Source: Rhizodiscina lignyota
Taxonomy: Eukaryota; Ascomycota; Dothideomycetes; Aulographales; Rhizodiscinaceae
Length of the DNA: 64,000 nucleotides
Direction: 5' to 3'
Assembly: GCA_010015805.1 (NCBI GenBank)
Contig: ML978135.1
Coordinates: forward strand, 124,001 to 188,000
Program-made: the position numbers and the translations under genes
Shown: one piece after another, positions 13,704 through 23,592 of the stretch
How positions within the stretch are numbered: position 1 is the stretch's first letter
How the letters are laid out: every line of letters begins with the position of its first letter
Notes under the pieces: model-generated
Told to the model about the DNA's origin: nothing
The model's database searches: none
What the model saw: the letters and a program-made list of their open reading frames with translations, nothing else

Positions 13704-14641
13704 ATGAGTGCTTCCATCGATCCGCGCATGCTCGAGCGAGCTGAATTCTTGTAAGTGTTTGAATCAAAAGAGATCGGTAGAGTGCTGAGTAGACAAGGTG
13801 TACCTCAGGATCTACCATGGTTTATCTCGAAATCCACAGCCGAAACTCGGGTGGTCCTCAAGCCTCCCCAAGCCCTACAATAAAAGCCGAAGTTCCTTCG
13901 CCCACGCCGCCTTCACCCCCATCGGAGGACAAGACTGATGACGAAGTCGAAATATTCACCTTGGGAGTTCACCCTGCCTTGTTATCCCATTATTCCGGCT
14001 GGTTCCGCAAGATGCTCGTGAAACGTCCTCCTAGGAGCCCTGACAATCTGGAAGTCACCTCTTATTCCTTTCGTGTATGGCAGATACTCGTGAATTGGCT
14101 TTACACTGGTGCTTTTATGCACCCTGAGGTTAACAAGACCAGCTCCAGTTGCAAGAGTGGTTCCTTTTGCAATATTTCATACGTAGATCTACTAGACCTC
14201 TACGTCGTTGCTCGGGATTACGATATGCCCATTCTGCTTAATGAGGCTTCCCTTCGGTTCCAATTGAGGGAGGAAAAGATTGAGAAGAAATACGGGCTTG
14301 GGTTCATAGAGTACGCGTTCCAAGAGCTGGGAGAGGATGATCCAATGGTTCGCCACATCACGCTCTCAAGCGCACTTCGTTTAGGGTCGGCATATTCGAA
14401 GCTCCATGACTCGACATTGCCACGAAAATTTCTCACAGATATATTGGAGATCCAGAATCAGGGTACTTTAGGCGAAAAGCGCAGAGAAGCATACAGGTTC
14501 TGCGACTTTCACTCACATACCTCCGATGCTGAACGAGATGACTGTAAACAACTTCAGCTCCGATGGTGCAAAGAGTTCGGCCTGCCGAGCATTGGCCGAA
14601 ACTCCTACACTTCGAAGCGCAAGTATGATGCAGCACGTTAA
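13704..14641 (+). CDS. BTB/POZ-like domain protein
   Basis: Exons 13704..13750 and 13798..14641 joined across a 47-nt intron give 296 aa. The spliced N-terminus (MSASIDPRMLERAEFLC) joins in frame to an open frame whose own first ATG is 13817. The segment FTLGVHPALLSHYSGWFRKML, a hydrophobic helix (VWQILVNWLYTGAF) and the following LLDLYVVARDYDMP block match the fungal BTB pattern, in which the domain mediates protein-protein contacts. An acidic/Pro-rich insert precedes it. No second domain is recognised. The role is unknown; many fungal BTB proteins of this size are uncharacterised. Using 13817 as the start is the alternative. Confidence 0.7.
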
Positions 14642-15174
14642 TTCCACTGCTGATTTCCACATATGTACTGTCAAGTTTTCATTCTAAATTTGAGGGAAGA
14701 CAGCGAAAAGGTGACAGAAGCACGGCAATACGGGTTTGTGCAAGCTGTCACGAGCAAGGTTCCCACTGCTTTCAAGAGTATCGCATAGCAGGTCACCAGG
14801 CAGATCAGCTCTACGCTACATCGGGGTATCGTGAGCATGCGGTAGTCAGGCGGGGACTTTAGCTCTGCGACTCACAGCGCCAGCGGCGTAGAGTTATTAT
14901 TTCTGGGCGCATGGAGTGGCAAATTTCCGACCTGGCCGGCCCGATCCTCTTGATTTAAACGACGTATATCACAATTTTAGTCTATAATTCTATATCTCCC
15001 ATCAAACCCGGCATTACGTATGACGCATCAGATTTTCTGCATTGTTAAATTTACCTGCTGACACATACCCCAATACTCTCCATTTGTCGAGCAGCAGCTC
15101 ATTCGCACTATACAATGACAGCATCCGTGAGATGATATCCGAACATCCCTCTTTGATTTCTGTCTTAGCCAAAT
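14642..15174. other. Convergent intergenic region
   Basis: Lies between the 3' ends of the BTB-like gene (+) and the acetyltransferase gene (-). No coding exon, repeat or RNA gene was recognised. Confidence 0.4.
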
Positions 15175-15869
15175 CTAGTTTGCAAGCGCTTCTCTTGCTT
15201 GTCGTACCATCGCCGTGTTGTAATCTTTGCCCTGGCCTCCGTACTTGGACAAATCAAATTCTCTTTCTTCGATTATCTCATATCCAAACCGCTCGTACAA
15301 GGGGCGGGCCATTGGAGACGCCTCGAGGAATATTGGCAGCTTGTCTTTGTCCGCACGCTCGTTGCCCCAGTGGAGGAGCGCGCTACCAGCGCCACGTCGA
15401 CCATTTGCTGGATCTGCTATCAGGATGGAGAGGACTGTTGTTACGAAACGGAGTCAGCTTTATTAACTGAGAGTCCACTTCACTTACACCAACATGTCTT
15501 CCCACCCAAGTACTTCGTCCGAGCCTCTTCCAACCAACTAAACAAGTCGGACCACGCTTCTACGTTTGCCCCTTCTGGCGGTGGGCGTGCAGCATAGGAG
15601 GCTTTTATTTCATCTTTGCTCTTTGGCGGGTTGAACTTGTGGTATTTAGCACACCCGATAATTGCTCCTGTTTGTGGGTCCACCGCCTTCAAAAAGAACA
15701 CCGTCGGATCTTCCAGCATCTGTTTCCGTTGACTGTCTAGGAAGTTCTGATCGCGAGCGGATGATGCTGGTCCAAAGAACTGCGACATGCCTTTGGTGAA
15801 CGCCGTGAAGTGAATACGGCAGTATTCAGGGAGGTCAGCCTCGAGGAGAGGAAGGACTTCGAGCGCCAT
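15175..15869 (-). CDS. GNAT-family N-acetyltransferase
   Basis: Acetyl-CoA-dependent acyltransferase of unknown acceptor. Exons 15869..15488 and 15434..15175 (53-nt intron with GTAAGT donor) give 213 aa. The second exon carries the diagnostic part: a beta-strand FLSILIADP followed by NGRRGAGSALLHWG, the acetyl-CoA pyrophosphate-binding loop (R-x-x-G-x-G/A pattern), then FLEASPMARPLYERFGYE, the classic GNAT motif B. The N-terminal half (ADLPEYCRIHFTAF) fits the family's start. Without the splice the frame stops right before motif A, so the intron is well supported. Confidence 0.87.
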
Positions 15870-17535
15870 TGTAGGATTGTATAATGCTCAATTGGCAGAG
15901 CGCTGCATCCAGCTGGCTTTTAACTCGCCGTCACGTCATATCGTGACTGTTAGATGAAATGCGCTGCCGAGAGCGGCAGCTGCAACGGTGACTCGATTCA
16001 GGCATGGCGACGATGCTTGCAAGTCCCATGTCTCCGGTGAGGATACGAAGGTATTTCCGTCATCATATGCATACACGCAAAGGCGCGATAGGATAATGTT
16101 GACACACTGGATAAGGCATAAGATAGATGGGTTTGCGCCGACCGCTCAGACAAGAACTGCGTGATATGGGCGAAGCTTTTCGGTGAAAGCCCTAACCCTA
16201 CTTACTTTGCTCTTCGATATCGTACCTGATCTCCCCCACCGTTCCTTTTAATTTCGTCTTTCTCGCACGAGATATTCGCAAATCTTTTCTCGGCATTTAC
16301 AAATAAGAGAGAGAGAGAGTTGCTCTATAAGCACTGATCAAGCGACTGCGCATCTTACGCTGATGACGAGTCGACGACCTTAGCAACTGCACACATCTGA
16401 CTGCCTCTAACCTCTTGACGGGCCAAGTTGTGCTGCGAGCACAGTGCCAGTAGAAGTTGCATCGCTTGTCACGACTCTGTGAGAGTGTAATTAGATCGTC
16501 TGCATGTCAACTTTGACCGCCAGGCTGGAGCTGTTGACACGACGAAACCGAGATTCGATCACCTTTATGGCGGTGAGTCTCAAGATGTGACACGAATTCT
16601 CCGAAAAGACTCTCGTAGCACTAAAATGCGCGATAATGTCGACTATATACCTCGTCTCTTCCCACGTGGCAAATTGTGGACTTCCAGGACCTAAGGGAGA
16701 AAACTCCATCTCGTGTTGAAACAACAACTCAGCAGCTCAAAGAGGAAGAAGCTTCCTTAGCTGGTTGTTGGCTCTGGCCACTTGACCGTTCTTGCAATGA
16801 TGCAGTAGCACATTGTTCATGCATCGAAGAAACAAGCGTCACACCCGCGGGTCGAAAGGTTTCCATGGCAGCGTCACGATATCGCCGATGATGGTTCGTC
16901 CTGCAAGTTTCCGCTTTTGAACCGCGTCATGCTCTCAACTGAGATTCTCGGAGCGTGCCACGGCATCGGCACGTCAACTGGGAGCTCGACCAATGTGGTC
17001 ATCGGTGTCAGTAATCTCAACCTCTTTCCGAGCCTGATGCCATGCTCGGCACGAGAGGCTGTCCGGTAAGGCTGACTGCTACTCATGCGTTAGGCTTCGA
17101 AAGGTGTTTGCTTCGCTGTCACTAAGGTATTTTCTTGTCTATCAATTATCGTCGTCATACTGTTGCGGGAATTATCGTTGGAGAGAGACTGTATCCGTTC
17201 CACGGAGTTTACTTTCGACGTCACCTGGACCCGCTCAGCATTTGCTCATCGGCGACCACGGAAGGTCCATAGTGGCGAAAGAAGGGAAGCAAGCGAATAT
17301 ATAAAGGCATACAACTTCTAGCATCAGAGATTTGTTTCTGCAACAGAAGCTCATTCCTCACTACAACCTCAACGCAGCTCAACACATCCTCACATCATTC
17401 CAAGTCTCTACTTGACTCGAAGTTCACTCAAGCAATCTCCATCTCTTTCGACTCATCTCGAAGCTGCTGGACCATCTTCGAAACTTACTACAATCATCCG
17501 CATCCACGCTTCTCTGTGATAGAAACTCAGTAAAC
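15870..17535. other. Divergent 1.7-kb intergenic region
   Basis: Separates the acetyltransferase (-) from the small secreted protein gene (+). It holds a telomere-like/telobox motif (CCCTAACCCTA, 16190..16200), a 13-nt GA repeat (16307..16319) and a strong TATA box near 17298. A 16-nt tRNA D-arm look-alike sits at 15886. No convincing coding exon was found. Confidence 0.5.
17298..17305 (+). promoter_or_regulatory. TATA box of the small secreted protein gene
   Basis: TATATAAA at 17298, about 238 nt before the start codon at 17536, followed by a C/T- and CA-rich stretch typical of a fungal 5' leader. This is a good core-promoter candidate because most neighbours lack a perfect TATA. Confidence 0.55.
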
Positions 17536-17775
17536 ATGAAGCTCACTATCTTTGTCGCCCTCTCATTTGCAGTCCTCTCGGCCGTCGCGATGCCAGTACG
17601 TTACTCCGTCATTCGATTGACAATCCCAAGATATACTAATGTGCTCTACGTGTTGAAGGTCTCAGATCAAAATACCGTGGCTAAGCGACAGTGCTACAAT
17701 GATGGCAAGAAGGAGATCTGCATTGAGTCGAACGGAACCCCTACCGATTCCGACGACGGCGTCGTTGTGGGATAG
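17536..17775 (+). CDS. Small secreted protein with KEX2-type site
   Basis: A 58-aa precursor when spliced (exons 17536..17595 and 17659..17775). The signal peptide is MKLTIFVALSFAVLSAVAMP; a short propeptide ends in the dibasic site VAKR; the mature part would be about 29 aa with two cysteines (QCYNDGKKEICIES) and an acidic tail. The 63-nt intron has donor GTACGT, an ACTAAT branch-like site 19 nt before the AG, and is a multiple of three with no stop. An unspliced transcript would therefore encode a 79-aa variant in the same frame. I recognise no family; a secreted peptide or effector-like role is inference only. Confidence 0.65.
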   Translation: MKLTIFVALSFAVLSAVAMPVRYSVIRLTIPRYTNVLYVLKVSDQNTVAKRQCYNDGKKEICIESNGTPTDSDDGVVVG

Positions 17776-18412
17776 AGTAGGATATGACCACCGAATCCGC
17801 TACTCTATCGACTCGAGGGCTGCGTTGTTAATGGCAAATGTCAATGGCTCTATGAGCATCGTCTTTACATGACTACGGATTTCCTGACGGGCTTGGTTTA
17901 GTTTCCACTTTTGATGGTTGGATTGAAGTGAGGCTCTTAATGGAAGGAGGAAGCGTTCAAGTGTACAGTGGTTCATCAGAAAGCAAAGTAATGACTCCAT
18001 GAACGAATTGAAACGATAACTGCTGTTGAGAAACTTTGCATTTTTCCGACAAATGAAATTGTCACCCAACACCGATAATTCCTCTAAACTCGCTTCATTA
18101 TGCACAATTCAATAGACTTTAGAGGCTTGATGAGAATGACTAAGTTACTCAAAGTGCAATATCGTCTCCTTAGTCCAAGCCCAAGCACAGCGGACTCCGC
18201 TCGGCCGCCGCCAATACAGCGGAGCGGGAACGCCGGTCCGTGCACCATGCTGTTGAGTTCGCAGAGCCGCTTATGCAGTGACAGCAATCACGTCTTGCTC
18301 GTTGTGGGGCAGTCATTATTAATGCCGTTGAGGGGTTTCCGGAGGCGTGTGAAGTTGGATGAAGAAGATTTTCCTTCCGATCCGAATCCAGCCCCTTCAA
18401 TCTCTCGCAACG
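17776..18412. other. Intergenic, promoter of the monooxygenase
   Basis: About 0.6 kb between two plus-strand genes. No coding exon is recognised. An in-frame ATG at 18359 would extend the monooxygenase by 18 residues, but its FAD motif lies directly after the ATG at 18413. Confidence 0.4.
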
Positions 18413-20653
18413 ATGAAGAGCGTTGCAATCGTCGGAGCTGGACCGGCTGGGCTGGTGGCTGCAAAGAACCTGCTGGCCACTTCCAAAGATGAATTTCGAG
18501 TCACCATCTTCGAGGAACAAGATCGAGTTGGGGGTATGTGGGCCCTTCGACCTGGAGAGCTTCATCGAGGCAAATGCAACCCCGAGATGCCCACAAACCT
18601 GTCCCGCTTTACCGTCTCATTCTCAGATCTTGCATGGCAGAGCATGAATCTGACGAGAGAGCCTGACGGCACAAATGGATCCAATGGAAATAATGGTGCC
18701 CTGCCTTTATATCCAAAGGCCTGGCAAGTCGGTAGATATTTGGAGGAATACGCAAAGCGATACATCCCACCGGACTCCTTGAAGCTCGGTTGCAAAGTTC
18801 AACACGCTCGAAAAGCTACAGAGGGAGATAAAGAGAAATGGCATCTGCAATGGATTGGCGATCAGCAGATTCACGATGCAATGTTCGATCATCTTATCGT
18901 AGGCTCTGGATTTTTCTCTTCGCCCCGACCGCATAACATTGCAATTGAGTCCGGCCCGAAGATCAAGCTACTTCACAGTTCGGAATTCCGGGTATTAGAA
19001 GATCTTCTACCAGAGCCGCGCCCGAATCAAGGCACCGTAGTAGTTGTCGGCGGGAGTATGTCTGGTGCCGAAGCTGCTGTTGCTGTCGCCATGTCGCTCT
19101 CTAACGCGTCCTTCTCTCCTCGCGGCCCTGAGGCGCCAAATTACAGCGTTGTTCATGTCACCTCTCGTCCATTCTATGACTTACCAAGGATGCACCCCAA
19201 AGTATCGAAAGATCTTCCCAAGGATGAAACTGATCACTCTCCGGGATTTTTACCGAACGACCTAAACATGTTTGACCTCTCACGCCGGCCACCAGGGAGG
19301 ATATTGCCCAGCAATGGTCTAGTGCCTCCGTCAAAGGCAAACATGACCCACAAATACATGCGATCCATCATCGGAAATGACCAAAGCGATCTTCAATCCC
19401 AAGGGATGTCAATATCTTCTGAAGAGTTTGAAAGGCCCCCATTTCTTGCGATAACCGACAACTACACGGAATTTGTACGATCAGGCGTAATCGTTTCGAG
19501 AAAAGCACGTGCAAAGAAGATTCAACAGATGAACTCAAAGAACTCTGCGACTCTGATCATTCAGAACGAGGACGGAGAGACGGAATCGATTGCCGACGTC
19601 GTGGGCCTGGTGTACGCTACTGGTTTCACTCCGCATACATCGCTAGAGTGGCTTGATCAAGAGATCCGACAAGATTTGCAAGAGGACACGCACAGCTTTC
19701 GAGTCCCACTGATGCTTCATCAGCACGCCATCTTCAATGCTGCCCACCCTGATCTTGCGTTCGTAGGCTTCTATGAAGGACCTTATTGGGGGGTCATGGA
19801 GATGCAGGCTCGTGAAATTGCCAGACGTTGGAGTCCCAATGCGACTGAAGAGGAGTCAAAACTAAATTATGACGAACCCGACCTGGAGAAGCTGCGGCTG
19901 GCTGTGCTCCAAGGCGTCAGTAATGTACCTCAATTCTGGATGGGCGACTATCTGGGGGTTATGGAGGCCCTCGCAGAGCGACATGGGATCAAACGCAACG
20001 ATGAAGGTTTTGGTCATCGCAGTGGACCAATATCGGCCGCGCGGTACTCCAAGTCGACTGATGATCAAGCTGAAGTGCAGAAGTCTCTTCTCGACTTACG
20101 AAACACTCTCACTGCATCCGCGGAACAGAATCGGTTCGTCTCCGCTGCGATTTTCCGTGGTCTTCAAGGGAAGTGGAGTATTACTCGTAATCTGACAAGT
20201 TTCCTGCCTGGATTCCCGTCTGGCACACTCTTTGGCTCAGCCTACTTCCACCCTCGCTCCCCAACGTCCCAGAACTATGATGCTGAGTATCTTTACATCG
20301 AAGACGGGACATTGAACACTCAAAATGGACTCACCCTCAAAGCAAACAAGCGTTATGCATATCGCTATTCCGAAGCCAAGGACCAAATCTCGGTGTGGTT
20401 TGTCAAAGATGATGGGAAGACCATCGACTACTTCTTCCACGACGTTACCTTATCCCCAAAGACAACAGGGTCTCACAAGAAGGGCTGGCAGGCCGCCGGA
20501 ACGCACCTCTGCGATAAAGATAATTATGATTCAGCATATGAGTTTCGGTTCTCTGGAGCGACGCTGCAGCAAGTCACTGTCAAATTCATCGTGAAAGGCC
20601 CGAAAAAGGACTACATTTCGGAAACGCGCTTCGAGCGCTTGAAGAATAAATGA
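18413..20653 (+). CDS. Flavin-containing monooxygenase fused to a DUF6314-like domain
   Basis: Single-exon gene, 746 aa. The N-terminal two thirds is an FAD- and NADPH-dependent monooxygenase-like enzyme: FAD-binding GAGPAGL at residues 8-14, then VGGMWA, LIVGSGFFSSPRPHN with LLHSSEF (the FMO-like middle region), NADPH-binding VVVGGSMSGAEAA near 210-222, and VVGLVYATGFTPHTS before the C-terminal part. From about residue 578 to the end a separate domain begins at GLQGKWSITR and runs through YLYIEDGTL, YAYRYSEAKDQISVWF, DYFFHDV, THLCDKDNYDSAYEF and KGPKKDY. I read this as the pattern of DUF6314. The fusion is unusual compared with ordinary FMOs of about 500 aa. The substrate is unknown. The ATG at 18413 is chosen because the FAD motif sits at the usual distance. 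Confidence 0.82.
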   Translation: MKSVAIVGAGPAGLVAAKNLLATSKDEFRVTIFEEQDRVGGMWALRPGELHRGKCNPEMPTNLSRFTVSFSDLAWQSMNLTREPDGTNGSNGNNGALPLYPKAWQVGRYLEEYAKRYIPPDSLKLGCKVQHARKATEGDKEKWHLQWIGDQQIHDAMFDHLIVGSGFFSSPRPHNIAIESGPKIKLLHSSEFRVLEDLLPEPRPNQGTVVVVGGSMSGAEAAVAVAMSLSNASFSPRGPEAPNYSVVHVTSRPFYDLPRMHPKVSKDLPKDETDHSPGFLPNDLNMFDLSRRPPGRILPSNGLVPPSKANMTHKYMRSIIGNDQSDLQSQGMSISSEEFERPPFLAITDNYTEFVRSGVIVSRKARAKKIQQMNSKNSATLIIQNEDGETESIADVVGLVYATGFTPHTSLEWLDQEIRQDLQEDTHSFRVPLMLHQHAIFNAAHPDLAFVGFYEGPYWGVMEMQAREIARRWSPNATEEESKLNYDEPDLEKLRLAVLQGVSNVPQFWMGDYLGVMEALAERHGIKRNDEGFGHRSGPISAARYSKSTDDQAEVQKSLLDLRNTLTASAEQNRFVSAAIFRGLQGKWSITRNLTSFLPGFPSGTLFGSAYFHPRSPTSQNYDAEYLYIEDGTLNTQNGLTLKANKRYAYRYSEAKDQISVWFVKDDGKTIDYFFHDVTLSPKTTGSHKKGWQAAGTHLCDKDNYDSAYEFRFSGATLQQVTVKFIVKGPKKDYISETRFERLKNK

Positions 20654-21216
20654 TTTGCGCTTCTAGAAGCGCCGCATTCTCATGCTAGCGGATAGATCGG
20701 CGCTGTGCTTGGCTTGATCGCTGTTCTGGATCTATCAAAAGATTGGCCCGGGGCTTGTGTTCATCTCACGAGCAGAACGCTCCCACCCTTGATCGGTCAC
20801 GCTTTGCTAGGAGGTACCATACATGAGGTACATCAAAAGCCTTGCGTTTGTGGAACCTACCGACGCTGTCGATGGGCCATCGGAATGCGATCGACAATGC
20901 CGAGCATTCCTCTGGATAGCAATGACCTCGTATCCACGCGGCGGCAGATTCTCTGCAACGGCTTGAGGTAGCCGACGATAGACCAATATGTTTGATTGCG
21001 GAGTCTCGACGCACACGAGAGATTGGACTCTGAGACATCAATACCGCTGCAATGGCGCTTTGTCAAATGGAAACTACATGATTTCATTTTGTCGAAAGAC
21101 ATATCTCGGCAAGGCAAAGTACCTGATGCCCTAGGCAACGTGAAAAGAGTACATGAAGATCAGCATGTTCGACGTGCCAGAGATTTCCATAAAACAAAAC
21201 TGACCGTGCTGCATGC
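20654..21216. other. Intergenic, no gene seen
   Basis: About 0.56 kb downstream of the monooxygenase. Only short open frames; it serves as promoter for the cysteine-rich protein gene. Confidence 0.4.
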
Positions 21217-22058
21217 ATGATGTTGTTCATCCCAGTCATCTTGCTGCTTATTTGGCACACTACTTGCAACGATATCGGAGTCAATACTTCTTCGACGACT
21301 TCTGAATCTTGTACCAGACCGTCTATTTGGGTATCAGCTACAAACACTTGCGGAGTGGAGTATGGTGGGTGAGTGCGGTTCCGTTGAATGGATTATCGTT
21401 GCAGTCGCTACTCCGGTCCCCACTTTAAATGTTAACTCAGTGCAGTATATTCAATGGCTGTGATCCAATCTCACTGTTTATCCCACCATGTCCTTCGACA
21501 AGTTGCGATTGTGGCTCTGCGACAGGTACATCCTCTCTAACGACTGCCACCGAGCTTACGGTGATGCATTTCGTTAAAGCTCAGGCATTGCCACCCAGCG
21601 TGCCGCTCTCAGATTCGCCTGCAGCGACAACATCTACCAATGTTACAATTGCTACAATCGGGAATGATCCTCCAACCGCAACAGATTCGTCTGGGCAGAG
21701 CCGCTTGCCCACGACCGCAACGAATCAAACTGCGGCAAATGGCAGTTCGTCTTATACCTTACCAAGTGACGCTGGTAGTCAAATCACTGCGGCTCCCGAT
21801 AAAAATACATTAGCAGCTCCTGGTGGCGATAATGTAAGCTGTGCCTCTGTTTGCGTAGACAAGATTGATAAATGCTGGAATCGCTACGGGTAGTAAGTAT
21901 CCAAATTTACTCAGGGTTTGCAGAAGAGATTAATGATACATAGTTGCTACAATCCGTGCATGTCGTTCAATAGCGCTACAATCTCGAAGCCAGACTGCTC
22001 CAAAGACCCCGTACCGATGGTTGCCCGGCGGAAGGCTCGACACCGACAACACGTGTAA
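21217..22058 (+). CDS. Cysteine-rich secreted protein with two related Cys blocks
   Basis: Three exons, 21217..21368, 21446..21892 and 21944..22058, with phases that fit exactly, give 237 aa. The signal peptide is MMLFIPVILLLIWHTTC. A first cysteine block contains NTCGVEYGGIFNGCDP; a second at the C-terminus contains CVDKIDKCWNRYGYCYNPC. A long Thr/Ser/Ala-rich linker with several N-glycosylation sequons separates them. The two blocks share a C-(x4-6)-Y-G-x-(I/C) arrangement, so an internal duplication is likely. The pattern resembles uncharacterised secreted proteins I associate with Dothideomycetes. The C-terminus (ARRKARHRQHV) is very basic. No enzymatic domain; function unknown. The acceptor at 21445 rather than 21440 is chosen because only it preserves the frame. 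Confidence 0.65.
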
Positions 22059-22569
22059 ACCTGTCCACAGAAATACAATACGAGTCATGAGTCTACGATA
22101 ATTGGGGGCGAGTTTCTTGTTTTGCATGCTTTGGTAAACTGTTTCTAGCGTTGGATTCCGATTACTTCGAGCAACACACTGCCATCGTGTTATATGATTC
22201 AGACTGCGTTCATGACAAACTTATATGGACTAGAACTGCTAACGCTCCTCCGACGAGTTAAAAATATAGGGCTTTCAAGTCCACATCATTACGCTAAGGG
22301 CTATTGCCGACTTGTTCAAGATCTGGCTTTGTTGCACGAAATTCCCACTCGCTTACTGAAAATCCGCCGTTCCTTATACTTCGAGACAATGCCAACCACT
22401 CTCCACCCATTCCTCATGTATCTTTGTTCCACGATGTCAAAGAGCGAAGAATGAAATCATTAGACTCGACGAACGACGAATCAACCATGATAACATACTA
22501 TCAATCCAGATGTCCAGACTGCAATAGTCACACCAGCCGTAATCGAATTCCAGGAACACACCACATCGA
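22059..22569. other. Intergenic, no gene seen
   Basis: About 0.5 kb before the PAS/LOV-like gene. A competing open frame overlaps the start of that gene in another phase but lacks family similarity. An upstream short exon of the PAS/LOV-like gene cannot be excluded. Confidence 0.35.
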
Positions 22570-23592
22570 ATGGGCTCTCCAGAGCGTGAGGCACGCCCTC
22601 ATATTTCGCCTGGCCCACCCAATGAAGCATGTAGAGCATTCGCAGTGGTTGCTAACTCAACTCCATACTACGATGTCCGGGATAATGAAAGAGACGAGGA
22701 GTATGATTCAGCTCTCACGACGATCGCTCGAACCTTTGCCCCGAAGCTCTTCTGCCAAGTCTGCTTGATAGATCCGAATCTAGCAGGACTGGCGGTGCGA
22801 TTTCGCTCTAGTGCATACATGGTTGGAGCCCGCGAATTGGTCTTGGGGGACTGTACGTTTGTCAGTGCTCCGATTGAACCTCTCAATGGGTGCCATCTGC
22901 GCACAGAACGTACAGATCACGGAATGTTGAGATTTGCGCTGGAGTATCTTATACCTGTTTGCGAAGTCATGACAGGCAAGCATTCTTTCACTGTCGCCGG
23001 ACAGGTAGATGTCAGTGAAACTGTGTATGGGATTGTATCTGCCCAGCTTGACAGGGGCGTAGCTCGATATCTCGCGGAGGAGGGAGCCCATACGCGTCCC
23101 TGCGACGATTTACAGAGCCTTAGAGGTACGAACACAGCTCAGTCGCCGTCGTTTGATTGGCTGGGCTCTGGCAGGGAAGGACAACAGGGCGTACCAATCG
23201 AACCCGATTTCGAATACTCGGCCGGAACACTCCAGGCTTTTGGCCGTTTTGCAAAGATATTGCAGTCTCACCATACTCGATGCTTTGTGCTCAAACCATA
23301 TTTGGGCCAGATCCAAGGTTTATTCGTTCAAGATGTGGTTTATGCAAGCCAAAGCCTCCTCGCGGCGCGCTCGGAGTTGGGCGTGGCGCTGTCAGCGCAC
23401 TCTGACATCCTTCGGAAGCTCAATCAACTTCTGGTCCATGGAAAACGTGTCCGCATTAAGGCGAAGTGGGGAACGGAACAAGACGATGTTTGGATATACT
23501 GTACGCCAGTCGGTGAGGGGCTCTCTGGGGAGGTGGCCGACTACTGGTGGGTATGCTTTGTTATTGACAGCGGTGAGGAACGCCTTTGGTAG
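22570..23592 (+). CDS. PAS/LOV-like fungal protein
   Basis: Uninterrupted 340-aa frame. Residues about 55-165 resemble a fungal PAS/LOV domain: FCQVCLIDP, VRFRSSAYMVGARELVLGDCTF (position of the usual I-x-Y-x-S...EVLGRNCRFL), and a final SFTVAGQVDVSETV corresponding to the YFIGAQIDVT strand. Residues about 240-335 (KPYLGQIQGLFV, RIKAKWGTEQDDVWIYCTPVGE, VADYWWVCFVID) match the second conserved block of fungal LOV-type proteins, where the usual reading is TAKVRW...W.HCTPLLG...GVWMVVLVD. The LOV cysteine motif is changed to GDCTF with one residue fewer, so flavin photochemistry is doubtful. No RGS or kinase domain follows. The start is uncertain. Confidence 0.55.
   Translation: MGSPEREARPHISPGPPNEACRAFAVVANSTPYYDVRDNERDEEYDSALTTIARTFAPKLFCQVCLIDPNLAGLAVRFRSSAYMVGARELVLGDCTFVSAPIEPLNGCHLRTERTDHGMLRFALEYLIPVCEVMTGKHSFTVAGQVDVSETVYGIVSAQLDRGVARYLAEEGAHTRPCDDLQSLRGTNTAQSPSFDWLGSGREGQQGVPIEPDFEYSAGTLQAFGRFAKILQSHHTRCFVLKPYLGQIQGLFVQDVVYASQSLLAARSELGVALSAHSDILRKLNQLLVHGKRVRIKAKWGTEQDDVWIYCTPVGEGLSGEVADYWWVCFVIDSGEERLW

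Noticed and set aside
15886-15901. tRNA D-arm-like hairpin (GCTC-loop-GAGC)
   Set aside because: No acceptor stem, anticodon stem or TPsiC arm with GTTCRA can be drawn around it, so it is not an intact tRNA gene.
16307-16319. (GA) microsatellite
   Set aside because: Only about six units; too short to treat as a meaningful repeat feature.
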